From Phoronis ovalis (taxonomy: Eukaryota > Phoronida > Phoronidae): DNA of 10,291 bases. The DNA lies in contig JAOXYB010065523.1 of NCBI GenBank assembly GCA_028565635.1, forward strand, positions 1 to 10,291, written 5' to 3'. The notes below the pieces were generated by a model. The model saw nothing but the letters and a program-made list of their open reading frames with translations. It was not told the origin of the DNA and did no database searches. Below, piece after piece: positions 1 to 7,756 of this stretch (positions are counted from its first letter, which is position 1; each line of letters opens with the position of its first letter). The position numbers and the translations under genes were made by a program.

Positions 1-22
1 AAGCTGTGAGATTTAATTTATC

Positions 23-178
23 ATGGTGGGTGATGCCGGTCCAGAACCGTCGCCAAAAAAAGCAGCACAAAAACAACGTGTACGTCAGATGGGAAGAATT
101 TTCAATCGCGATAGAATGTTTATCGTGCGAATGGTCAAAATCGCGATTAAAGTTTTGCTAAATTTTTTATCTGGCTAA
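23..178 (+). CDS. Small ORF or first exon in a CpG-rich patch
   Basis: ATG at 23 opens a 51-codon frame (MVGDAGPEPSPKKAAQKQRV onward) ending with TAA at 176. The first 24 residues are Pro/Lys/Gln/Arg-rich with good codon use. The later part becomes Ile/Val/Leu-rich and overlaps the TCGCGA palindromes, so the true exon may end earlier, for example at the donor-like CGT|GTACGT near 80. The start context is weak (T at -3, G at +4). The CpG density is far above the rest of the window, as expected of a promoter-proximal exon. No family is recognised and no downstream partner is identified. Confidence 0.25.
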   Translation: MVGDAGPEPSPKKAAQKQRVRQMGRIFNRDRMFIVRMVKIAIKVLLNFLSG

Positions 179-194
179 TATTTTAATCGCGATT
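104..194. repeat. Three AATCGCGAT palindromes, two forming a 13-bp inverted repeat
   Basis: AATCGCGAT occurs at 104-112, 139-147 and 185-193. AATCGCGATTAAA at 139-151 is the exact reverse complement of TTTAATCGCGATT at 182-194. TCGCGA is CpG-rich and self-palindromic, which stands out in this AT-rich DNA. It could be a factor-binding cluster or part of a foldback repeat. Confidence 0.5.
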
Positions 195-1100
195 GCCCGT
201 GAGAATAGAGCTTAAAACATACCCTAATGTTCAGTATGGAAATTAGTTTTTTTCTCTCCGAGAAATAGCATAAATCAGCTAGAGCAATTAATATAATGGA
301 CCTACATAATATAGTATCTATACAAGAAAACTTATGCAAATTTCTTTTTTTTTAACTATTGCTGCAAAGGCCTAGTCTGATCCCAACGAACTGATGATAT
401 TGTTTGTTCTTTTGCTGCTCGTAATTATTGCTGCTTTTGGCGATTGTAAAAAATTCTGTTTATGCAGCTTTAGTGGTATAGTGTTGATATTATCATCTGG
501 TTGTGATGGCTGCAGGGTTGTATGGGAATATTACTGTTTTAAATGAAACAACCTGCAACTGTAGAGCTATAACACAAGGAAATCCTAACCTAAGTACTGT
601 ATATCGTTCACAATGTGCATCCAGTCATGATATAATAACTAATGTGAATTAAATTTTGATGAGTTTCAGTTGAATCGATTACAAAATTAAAAGTAAAATT
701 TAAACATTTTGCAAAGTATAGAGTATAACATTTCAAGAATGCTTTGATCATAATTACTAATATTGCTAATGAATAATATATTTCAGTTGATAATATAAAC
801 ACAACATCAGCAGAATGCCTATATGCTCATTCCTTTGAACAAAGTGTTCATGTTTTCAAAATTAAAAAATTTGTGTGTGCATGTGTGTATCATGAGATTT
901 TTAAAAAGTGTTTAGATCCTCCAAACTTTAAACTGTTTATGTCTAGGTTTTGACTGAATAAACAAATCTATAGCTATGGGAAAATAAATAACTGTGTAAA
1001 GGTCAATATATATATCATGTGAAACGAATCTGTTACTTTTCGATGTAAAATTAGGCTTATATACATACATACTACAGTCGTTCTTCCATATAACAAAACA
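195..1100. other. AT-rich stretch without a confident gene
   Basis: Small open frames occur (a 48-codon plus frame at 506-652, minus frames near 608-802 and 912-1175), but none has supporting splice sites or composition. A short GT-rich run lies at 870-890 and a TA run near 1003-1015. Confidence 0.5.
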
Positions 1101-1111
1101 GCCATACTCAC

Positions 1112-1233
1112 CACTGCTTCTGTCCAGTAACATCTGCTGGAGCTTTAAAAGTATCTGTATTCTGGTCAACCTCAATTACATTATCGAATGGTGAAAGCTC
1201 AAACCAAACTTCTATACCCATGGGGGGGGCCAT
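1112..1233 (-). CDS. Candidate coding exon, unknown protein
   Basis: The minus frame from ATG at 1233 encodes MAPPMGIEVWFELSPFDNVI and continues through EVDQNTDTFKAPADVTGQKQ to a strong donor CAGTG|GTGAGT at 1112/1111. An in-frame TGA at 1242-1240 precedes the ATG, and an acceptor AATTTTGCAG ends about 35 nt upstream of it, so this could be the first coding exon after a non-coding one. It ends two bases into a codon. The middle (VDQNTDTFKAP) faintly recalls a beta-strand turn of C1q-like folds, too weak to assign. An 8-C run near the start may be length-variable. The partner exon is not identified. A possible terminal exon at 552-493 (VVSFKTVIFPYNPAAITTR, stop) is in the wrong phase. Confidence 0.4.
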
Positions 1234-1269
1234 GCAACATCAATAAAGTTCTGTTTTATTTTCTGCAAA

Positions 1270-1944
1270 ATTACAAATGTCATAAATATTGCCACAACTG
1301 TTACATATAGCTATTAATAGTAGATCACATCAAATTACATATAAGGAAGTTATAATCAACTTAACAATTAAATGTACACCTTTGATAGTCTTGTACCTTG
1401 ACTACCAGCTGACAGATAAGCTGTTAGCATGTACATTTAATTTTAAATCTTTAAATGGCTGTTAAATTCATTGGAAATAAATGCATTAATGAAATCCATC
1501 ACAAACTTAATGATTTCTTGCTAAAATGTTCTTGGTAAATTCAAAGCGATAGCTCCTCTTTGTTTTCGTTCTCAGATCATGTATCCTAGCATCAAAAATT
1601 TGATATCCATGCTTTAATGTCTCGAACAAACAGCACGAATCAAATGGGATTTGTTATTAAATATTTTAAAAAAATTAGTTCACAACTATTTTATCAATAT
1701 TAAAGAGTAAATGCTATTTGTGATGATTGTTAATTATTCTGTCATGCAGTCGCTCTATTACCTGCTTTCGTATCCCGTCTTCAGATACCATTTCACTGTG
1801 TAGTAAAAATTTCCTTATTTGCCGTAACCTAGGTTGTTCATATTTTCTAAAATAGATATATGTAAAACATATATGAAACATGAACCTGATTTTTCAGTCT
1901 CGATTGATCATTAACTTATCAGGGAAACATAATAAATGCATATT
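1270..1944. other. AT-rich intergenic or intronic DNA
   Basis: Apart from the inverted repeat at 1366-1442 I see no gene, repeat array or signal here. Stops are dense in all frames. Confidence 0.5.
1366..1442. repeat. Short inverted repeat, 13-bp arms
   Basis: AATTAAATGTACA (1366-1378) and TGTACATTTAATT (1430-1442) are exact reverse complements 51 bp apart. This could be a tiny foldback element or a chance AT-rich pair. Confidence 0.35.
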
Positions 1945-1966
1945 TCATGTAGCAACAGGATATAAT

Positions 1967-2214
1967 TTATAATCGATGGCCGGCAGAGCTAAGTTTGATA
2001 AATTTTTCACCTTCATGGCTAATGCAGGAGTCCATTGAAAGCTCAGCCCTGGGGATGCGGGTATGTGCAGGGGATAGCGTAGTTGTAGTAACCACAATGT
2101 TTCCTGCATAAATGTTGTAGTTGCATCCATTGTGTTTGTGCAGGCAACAGTAGAGCAAAAACCCCAAGACAACTTCCACCCAAATTCTTCAAATGTTTGC
2201 TAATCTATGAAACT
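1967..2214 (-). other. GC-richer segment open in all three minus-strand frames; possible exon
   Basis: The minus strand holds overlapping open frames over roughly 2060-2200. One runs 2179-1967 (CNYNIYAGNIVVTTTTL region, 70 codons from ATG). A second runs 2172-1945. A third starts after a TTTCATAG acceptor near 2214 and reads GVFALLLPAQTQWMQLQH, then four-cysteine-type sequence, to a stop near 2065. A donor-like CATGAAG|GTGAAAA lies at about 2015. Base composition is clearly less AT-rich than in the neighbours, which by itself lowers stop density. I cannot tell which frame, if any, is used, and no family is recognised. Confidence 0.22.
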
Positions 2215-2435
2215 TTTTTTAATAAAAATAAATGCAAAACTGAAATATAGTCCTCAATCAAGCAGAATACTTTCTTTTGATCATGTTTTTTTCGTAGAAC
2301 AGCTTTATATGTATAACTGTGGAAACCTAGAAAAACTGTAAAATTTTATTGAAATATTTCAATCTATTGAGAAAAAATTCATTTATTAATATTTCATATA
2401 GCAAATAAAATATATATTTTTTTGAAGTTGATTAG

Positions 2436-2469
2436 CTCTTCTTGGAGAAGGTGATGGCCCTTAAAGGGC
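2436..2469 (-). other. Degenerate histone-type 3' stem-loop with purine-rich element
   Basis: On the minus strand GCCCTTTAAGGGC (2469-2457) is flanked by CCAACT and CATCACC. CCAAGAAGAG follows 11 nt later (2445-2436). This resembles the metazoan histone mRNA 3' stem-loop (6-bp GGCYCT/AGRGCC stem with a 4-nt loop and A/C-rich flanks) plus the downstream CAAGAAAGA-type element bound by U7 snRNA. It has one loop base fewer and an altered first stem base. No intact histone gene is seen upstream. Confidence 0.25.
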
Positions 2470-2565
2470 AGTTGGGTTTGCTTTTAGATGAAATTTAAGT
2501 AATTCTTTTCAAATGCGCAGGATAGAGAGGTTTTGGCTTTAATTAACAGACTTCTTCCTGCCGAC

Positions 2566-3062
2566 TTAGTGGCGCAAGCTCCAGTCATAAGGTGCTAAAG
2601 CTTTGACTTTTCTTTTGAGTGAAAGATTTCCGCAGCTAAGTCGTTTGTCGTACCAGTAATTTGGTGCGTCTCTGCTTTAAATGGAAAGGTACTTTTTATT
2701 TCCATCTCTTTTAATTAATTTGTTTTCCAATAGTTCTCTGATTTCGTTTTCATAATATTGTCGATTATATCTTTGATTTGATACGAATGGAAATGATGGT
2801 CTAAAGAAATCGCCAGAGACGATTTCGTCAAACCAATTTTGCTACTGATTTATATAAGTAATTTTGGAATGGATCTTCAACTGCTATCAATCACTTGAAA
2901 TATTGGAATCAGCGATCTCTGGTGCCGGTCTTCTAGGTTGAATAGGCAGCATGGAGCTGTTCTGATTCGTGTGAAGTCTCCGCAATCATATTTACCACCA
3001 CGATTGATATAAAAGCCAGCATGGCCCCGGCCTCTACGCTTGCAGGGATAAGGACGATTATA
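2566..3062 (-). pseudogene. Broken coding region, unknown protein
   Basis: Three minus-strand pieces look coding. From 3062, just after an acceptor-like GCTGTGTCGCAG, a 61-codon frame runs to TGA at 2877. It is rich in Arg, Gly and Tyr, with cysteines at residues 7, 27, 38 and 39 (an APCC motif). A second frame reads EDPFQNYLYKSVAKLV at 2876-2829 before a stop. A third frame runs from 2841 to 2566: 54 codons (WFDEIVSGDFF, then YYENEIRELLENKLIKRDG), an in-frame TAA at 2677-2679, then 36 more codons (DAPNYWYDKRLSCGN) to TAA. GC and CpG are higher than in the flanks. The shifts and stops argue for a decayed gene. Spliced exons are possible, but an intron confined to the stop would be only about 21 bp. 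I do not recognise the protein. Confidence 0.42.
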
Positions 3063-3089
3063 CTGCGACACAGCAAAAAGCACTAGTTC

Positions 3090-3577
3090 AATAAAATTTA
3101 CCGGACACAGTAAAGTTTGCACTTACAAAGAAATAACACCAACCTCTTCAAAACAACAGGATCCAGCGACATAGCTAATAGGATTTAGTATAATTAAATT
3201 AGCCAATCAAAGTAGGATAAAACGATTAAGATTATGCATTTCATATATATGGCCAATAAACATGGATATAAGAATAACACTTGGAATGGAATATTATATT
3301 AATGGAAACTCTTATCTTAGATCGAAGGATAAAACTTGGTTGAAACTCGTTTCATTGTTGCATTATGCTGATTATGTTCAATATTTTTATAATATATTTA
3401 AAAATTTCTCCAACTAAGCCATATTGGTCACCAGATAATAACACTGCACTTTTTTCAAAATGCATGTAACTATGTGTTGTCGTGGTAATAGGAAATGTTA
3501 ATTTAAAAATATAAACTGAAACTATAATTTATCTAATCGGTAGAATGATATAAATATTTATTCCAGTAAGATATCTT
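3090..3577. other. AT-rich stretch, no gene seen
   Basis: A donor-like CTTT|GTAAGTGC reads on the minus strand near 3126, about 65 nt upstream of the acceptor at 3063, which hints at a short intron before the broken coding region. The joined frame does not agree, so it is not called. The rest is AT-rich without clear structure. Confidence 0.4.
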
Positions 3578-3617
3578 TATTCCAATGACCCTCTGGTCCG
3601 AAGGCTCGCTGGTCCAA
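3578..3617 (+). repeat. 16-bp repeat array, plus orientation
   Basis: Two and a half units with consensus near TGGTCCGAAGGCTCAC are seen: a degenerate TATTCCAATGACCCTC (3578), TGGTCCGAAGGCTCGC (3594) and a partial TGGTCCAA (3610). CTCTGGTCCGAAGGCTC at 3591-3607 is the exact reverse complement of 5422-5438. Confidence 0.6.
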
Positions 3618-3625
3618 CATGTAAA

Positions 3626-5362
3626 TTTTAAAAATACGGTCAGTAATCTTGATCCTTTATGCGAACAAAATATACACTACAAAAAACCCTATGTCGCTGC
3701 CACCTAGGGAGAAATATCCAAATTTAAATTAAAATGTTAACATATATAATAAATATGGATATATTTTGCACGATTTTCCAAATATTGAACCTAAATTACT
3801 ATATATGTTTACAGTGCACATCCTAGGTGTATATGTAGTTTTCCTTGATGATCGATAGATGGTTCATTGTGTCTAGTAGTTTGTTTTTTTCAACTCTGGT
3901 AAATTGTCCAGCTGTTCATCGCACACACGAGGACAATGTTTTTTCATGCCGGAACATTATATATACAAGCAATTTTGTATGCAAGCACGCTACCTAAAAC
4001 ACTTCATAAATATTTTGGTTTTAAAACCTTACTGTAGTTTTGGTATAATACCACACCTGTTAGACACTATATTATTTAATTTGCAGTTTAAAGTATTGAT
4101 TATGTGCAAATTTCCAACCACTATGCTATAAATAGTGTTCGAATAAGCATTTTTGCCTCGGCATAAAATACAGGTACTGAAACAATTTCAAAAATTAAAA
4201 GGAATTTGGAATTTTTGTTGGAAATTAATGAAACTGAAGAAAAATTGAAAATGAAAGTTTTTCAAATTTTTCAAATCGTTAAAAGTATGTTAATTATTGT
4301 TGAGTTTCTTAACAGTTCAATATTAAACCATCTTTATGTTGGTTAAATTCTAGTTAACGCATTGACCAAATGCAGTTTTTTTTCACATTCTCAATTAAAC
4401 ATTCTACAATGTGTACCCATTATGCAAAATTGGTTTTCTCAGCAGTTACATTTTATATTTGTATCATTTTCATCATCTTGTTGACAGTGAAGTATTAACA
4501 ATTTTAATGAAAACTTGTAAACATGAAATATTTTAAAGAAAACATTGCAAACATTGACTAATTCTATCACTATAAGTAATGTTTAAATAATTTTTGCGTA
4601 TGTTTATATTTTCGATGAATTTTTAACAGCTTTTAGTTTTTGAATATCATTACTGCATATTCAATATTACAGTGAAATTACTTTTTATCTAACAATTGAA
4701 GTCCTTTGTAATGAAGCCACATTTGGAACGGTATGATTGTTAATGAGAGAAATTTTGTTTATCAATGCAAATCGTTGTTTAGTTCTGTTTTTTTTTACAA
4801 TTTGCAGGGATTAATAGCTAAACTTCGAGTACTAAACAAAGTCTATATCTCATGGTGGTAATTAATAAGCTGTTTTGATGATGTGACACCAATATTTTCC
4901 CACGGAAGATAATTTGAAAATATCTGAGACTATTAAGCCGACTTGTCATGTTTATACAATGAATTGGATAGAACAGAGCATGACAATTTACCGAATATAT
5001 ATTTAGAATATTTATTTAATTACTTTTTCAAATGATAACATTTAATTTAAATCTTAAATGTAAAATATATCTTAACAATACAATAAATTTTGTAGCTTTT
5101 AATGTGCAGTATTGGTTATAACGATGATTAAGATGACGATGATGATGAAAGGGATTTTCTTGCTCATACTATAAAGTTTGAAAAATGTTTTGTTAGCGTG
5201 AGGGATAACTAACAGGACTGAAAATTTTGGAATGTGCCATTTTTTAGGAACATTTTTGTTTCGCAAAATAGTGCTACATGTACATGTAATTAGAACCGAG
5301 GTGGGGCAATGAGTCAGATCTCGAAAGCAGTAATCAAGCATTATTTACCACTTATTTTGTGT
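3626..5362. other. AT-rich interval between inverted 16-bp arrays
   Basis: No coding sequence is credible. The open frames at 3904-4131 (+) and 5099-5341 (-) have low-complexity composition and no support. A GAT/GAC-type trinucleotide run lies at about 5121-5149. Because inverted arrays flank it, the interval could be the body of a non-autonomous mobile element. Confidence 0.45.
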
Positions 5363-5435
5363 TTCGGACCAACAAGCTTTTGAACCAGTGAACCTTCAGG
5401 CAAACACGTTTTCGAAGCAATGAGCCTTCGGACCA
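5363..5435 (-). repeat. 16-bp repeat array, minus orientation
   Basis: Reading the minus strand from 5435 there are four full 16-nt units and a partial fifth: TGGTCCGAAGGCTCAT, TGCTTCGAAAACGTGT, TTGCCTGAAGGTTCAC, TGGTTCAAAAGCTTGT and TGGTCCGAA. The period is exactly 16 with no indels. It is the inverted counterpart of the array at 3578. Confidence 0.7.
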
Positions 5436-5553
5436 GAGAACTCAAATTGCGTTAAAAACTACAAAAAAATGACTAAGTATTTCAGTCTGTAACTTTTTTA
5501 TACTGTTTTACTTATTTTTTCGTACAGAATTGAATATTTTAATAATAAATACA

Positions 5554-5727
5554 TTACTTAAATCTAATTACAATAAGAAAACAGTATCGGACCAGAGATC
5601 CTTTGGAGAACTGGGCGATCCCCCTTATTCCAACAGTAACCTCTTCTTTCACTAATAAAGAGACGTCTACAAATTCAATATCAACATCGTTGCTACAAAA
5701 ATTTACATCTATGTAGCCGTGACTATT
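5554..5727 (-). pseudogene. Coding-looking 57-codon island, unknown
   Basis: The minus frame between a TAG at 5730-5728 and a TAA at 5554 reads YIDVNFCSNDVDIEFVDVSL, then LLVKEEVTVGIRG, with protein-like composition. A plausible acceptor AATTTTTGTAG lies within it, before AACGATG. No start codon precedes it. Its 3' half overlaps the 16-bp repeat at 5587-5610, so the frame there is probably not genuine coding. It may be an exon or element relic. Confidence 0.22.
5587..5610 (-). repeat. Isolated copy of the 16-bp repeat, minus orientation
   Basis: The minus strand reads TTCTCCAAAGGATCTC then TGGTCCGA, about one and a half units of the same family as at 5363-5435. Confidence 0.5.
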
Positions 5728-5730
5728 CTA

Positions 5731-6039
5731 CTTTATCAAATATTAAAATTTGCACCATTTGGTCTGTAGGAAGATAATACACTTTAGACTCTTACAAATA
5801 CAGGTTCGGAAAACCACAGTCATTGCTGGAAAATCTTTATAACAAAATTCATCATAAATGTATGTGTGTGCATGCTAGAAGTATAGTACATCTGTGTACT
5901 CAATAGTTGAATGTGCTATGGTAAAAATAAATGATAAAAATTTGTGACAAATTCTTGTAACGCAAATCAGCTGTAAACTATCACTGCAGATTGTGTGAGT
6001 GATGAACACATGAGCTACTCATGGGTTTTTACAGGGATG
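5731..6039. other. AT-rich stretch, nothing recognised
   Basis: No gene, repeat or signal is evident before the dispersed repeat starts at about 6040. Confidence 0.45.
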
Positions 6040-6918
6040 TGCCAGAATTTTACCTGATAAGCGTCGTATTCAGTACAGATCAAAGTGTTGGATGGTTATA
6101 ATTTTAACCCAGATTACTTCCAATACGGCCGACTGGTGGCCATGTTTGTGTCCGAAAAGGTTTGTCACTTTGCATCAGTTGCAGAAAAGACAAAACGTTG
6201 ACTGGATGATTCAAAAGTGGATTCACGCTGCTAGGCATATTAGGCTAGGAGACATTTTAGAATGACCTTGAAAAGTGGATCAAACTCTGATCCAAATCTT
6301 CAACATTTTCATTGTGTGTATATTTGATACAGGGTTAGTATAGGTTGAAATGCAAGTCACATTTAATTTTGACCAAATTACTTCCAAAATGGCTGACTGG
6401 TGATGATGTTTGTGCCCGAGAAAGCATGTCACTTTACTTCGCATATAAAAAGGAGGAAGCGTTTCCTAGATGATTTGAAGGTGGATTCAGGAACACCATA
6501 GGTTGTTGCAGGGGGTAATAGCAGGGGTCGGTCTTAACTTTTTAGGCTGGTGGTCAAGTGGACCACCAGTACCACAGGCGAGGTGGTCCACAACAAACTG
6601 ATGGTCAACAAATTTTTAGTGAATTGAATTGAATCTAGAAGGATCCAGGGACATGTCCCCCAGAATTCTTTTTAAATATTTCATGCAATTCTGGCATATT
6701 TCGGGACTCGTTTTAGCCATGACACACTGCCACTTGATGCAATTAAACTTTTACATTTGCTATGCATTTACTATTCAGTGTTTAGCTAGTAATTTTTATT
6801 TTCAAATCAAAGTGCTGATAAATAACATTTTTTCACCGTGTAAGTTTTAGCTAAAGGGTAAGTTATATTTTTAAATGTGTGACTCACTGTGTATTTCATG
6901 TCTGTGAAATAAAGTCGG

Positions 6919-7038
6919 CTAAAATTGTCCAATTAGGCAAGGTGCAAGACCTGACCGAATCGGCGTACTTGGAAGTAATGCACGTAATATGTCTGCTCGA
7001 TAGCGTTCATATACCGTGCTTCGTTTTAGCCTTCCCAT
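6919..7038 (-). pseudogene. Coding-looking 39-aa segment inside the hAT-like insertion
   Basis: The minus frame opens with ATG at 7038 (MGRLKRSTVYERYRADILRA and onward) and ends with TAG at 6919. It is basic, has clean codon use and is richer in CpG than the surrounding AT-rich DNA. It may be a relic of a transposase or an exon carried by the element. I cannot match it to a domain. Confidence 0.28.
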
Positions 7039-7053
7039 GATTTTGTACGTAAT

Positions 7054-7242
7054 TTAAATATGGCTGCATATGATATCATTACTTGGAATTTGATTACTTA
7101 CTGTGTCGCTACATTCACATATCTTATTTGTTGTTGAATGGTTGGCTGAGGGCATGACCTTCCGGGACAGTGTTTTGATTTGGGTTTCACGGGAAAGCAT
7201 GCCTGCCTTGAGCTGAGTTAACTTAGAATTCCAGGTGGTCAT
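7054..7242 (-). pseudogene. Coding-looking 62-aa segment inside the hAT-like insertion, with internal donor
   Basis: The minus frame starts at 7242 (MTTWNSKLTQLKAGM) and is hydrophilic and rich in Lys, Thr and Ser. A strong donor ACA|GTAAGT falls in phase 0 at 7102/7101, so the real exon, if any, may stop there (47 residues). It lies just inside the right terminus of the insertion, where the first exon of an element gene would be expected if the gene ran leftward. No zinc-finger or catalytic motif is visible. It may be a transposase remnant or chance. Confidence 0.25.
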
Positions 7243-7610
7243 ATGGGCACACAGATGTCGATCTAAGGTGGTCCGTCACGAAATCTGGTGAACACGGGTA
7301 GGTGTTAAGATCGACCCGAATAGGCTAGGTGACATTTTAAAATGACCTTGAGAAGTGGGTCAAATGCCAATTGGTATCTTGACATTTTTTTGGCAAAATA
7401 CTTTCTTTGTCTCACAAGAAGTACTTCCAAAAGTGGCTGCCCACCACGGCTGCACATCAAATACAACCTAAACCATGATTCAATTTTAGGCATCAGATGG
7501 ACATCTGACAAATGCATGTCTTCTTGACAGTGTTAAACTTTTCCATGTAGATTAATTACTACAAGTATTAGATTTGCATGTGTCCTAAATGATAAAACTA
7601 TAAACTGAAT

Positions 7611-7636
7611 ATATTTCAAGCCAAATAGTATTTATT
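7611..7636 (-). terminator. Polyadenylation signal and probable 3' end of the peptide gene
   Basis: AATAAA reads on the minus strand at 7636-7631, about 120 nt after the TAA stop at 7757. Cleavage would fall 15-20 nt further on, near 7611-7616. A 3' UTR of about 140 nt fits a small secreted-peptide gene. Confidence 0.6.
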
Positions 7637-7756
7637 ATTTCCCAAACAAAAGCAGTGAATACAGATATTCAGAAATGGTTTAAATGTGCGAAAGGAAGCT
7701 GTATATTTTGTGGCTTGAGTCACAACAGACTGATGGCATAGGTAATGCATCTGGCA

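Larger units (their letters stand above)
6522..7317. mobile_element. Insertion of 796 bp with hAT-style termini, nested in the dispersed repeat
   Basis: The left end reads CAGGGGTCGGTCTTAAC and the right end GTTAAGATCGACCC. Inverted, the right end matches the left at 13 of 14 positions. The leading CAGGGG is typical of hAT-superfamily ends. Subterminal GTGGTCC motifs occur on both sides (about 6571-6580 and 7267-7274), and a perfect 9-bp stem (CTGGTGGTC / GACCACCAG) lies at 6547-6569. The flanks TAATAG (6516-6521) and GAATAG (7318-7323) look like a decayed target duplication, where hAT normally makes 8 bp. The paralogous copy at about 6241 is continuous across this point, which shows the insertion directly. 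No full transposase is present, so it is non-autonomous or a deletion derivative. The right end seems to lack the last CTG. Confidence 0.72.
6040..7440. repeat. Tandem copies of a dispersed repeat (about 264 bp), interrupted by an insertion
   Basis: The segment ATTACTTCCAAtAcGGCcGA recurs with small changes at about 6113 and 6377 (offset 264) and in shorter form at about 7421. The segment TAGGCTAGG-GACATTTT occurs at 6241 and again at 7321, where the extra offset of about 816 bp is explained by the insertion at 6522-7317. Phrases such as ATGACCTTG and AGTGGATCAAA are shared. Another copy of the family sits at 10181-10291. No coding capacity is seen. It looks like a non-coding dispersed repeat of the SINE or MITE kind; the class is unknown. 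Confidence 0.7.

Noticed and set aside
506-652. Plus-strand 48-codon ORF with Cys and Asn-X-Ser/Thr sites
   Set aside because: Short, no acceptor or donor of quality around it, and it competes with a minus-strand frame; likely chance.
608-802. Minus-strand 64-codon ORF
   Set aside because: Low-complexity AT-rich translation without signals.
861-890. GT-rich microsatellite
   Set aside because: Only a short impure run; not worth a separate call.
912-1175. Minus-strand 87-codon ORF
   Set aside because: It overlaps the better candidate exon in another frame and reads through its strong GTGAGT donor into AT-rich DNA.
3904-4131. Plus-strand 75-codon ORF
   Set aside because: AT-driven composition, no splice signals or start context, and it lies in the repeat-bracketed AT-rich interval.
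5099-5341. Minus-strand 80-codon ORF with a hydrophobic C-terminal run
   Set aside because: The Ile-rich tail is just the translation of the GAT-type trinucleotide run; no other support.
6629-6850. Plus-strand 73-codon ORF in the hAT-like insertion
   Set aside because: Composition follows the AT-rich DNA, with no transposase motif.
7305-7527. Overlapping open frames on both strands
   Set aside because: They lie within the dispersed repeat and cross the insertion boundary, so they are not genes.
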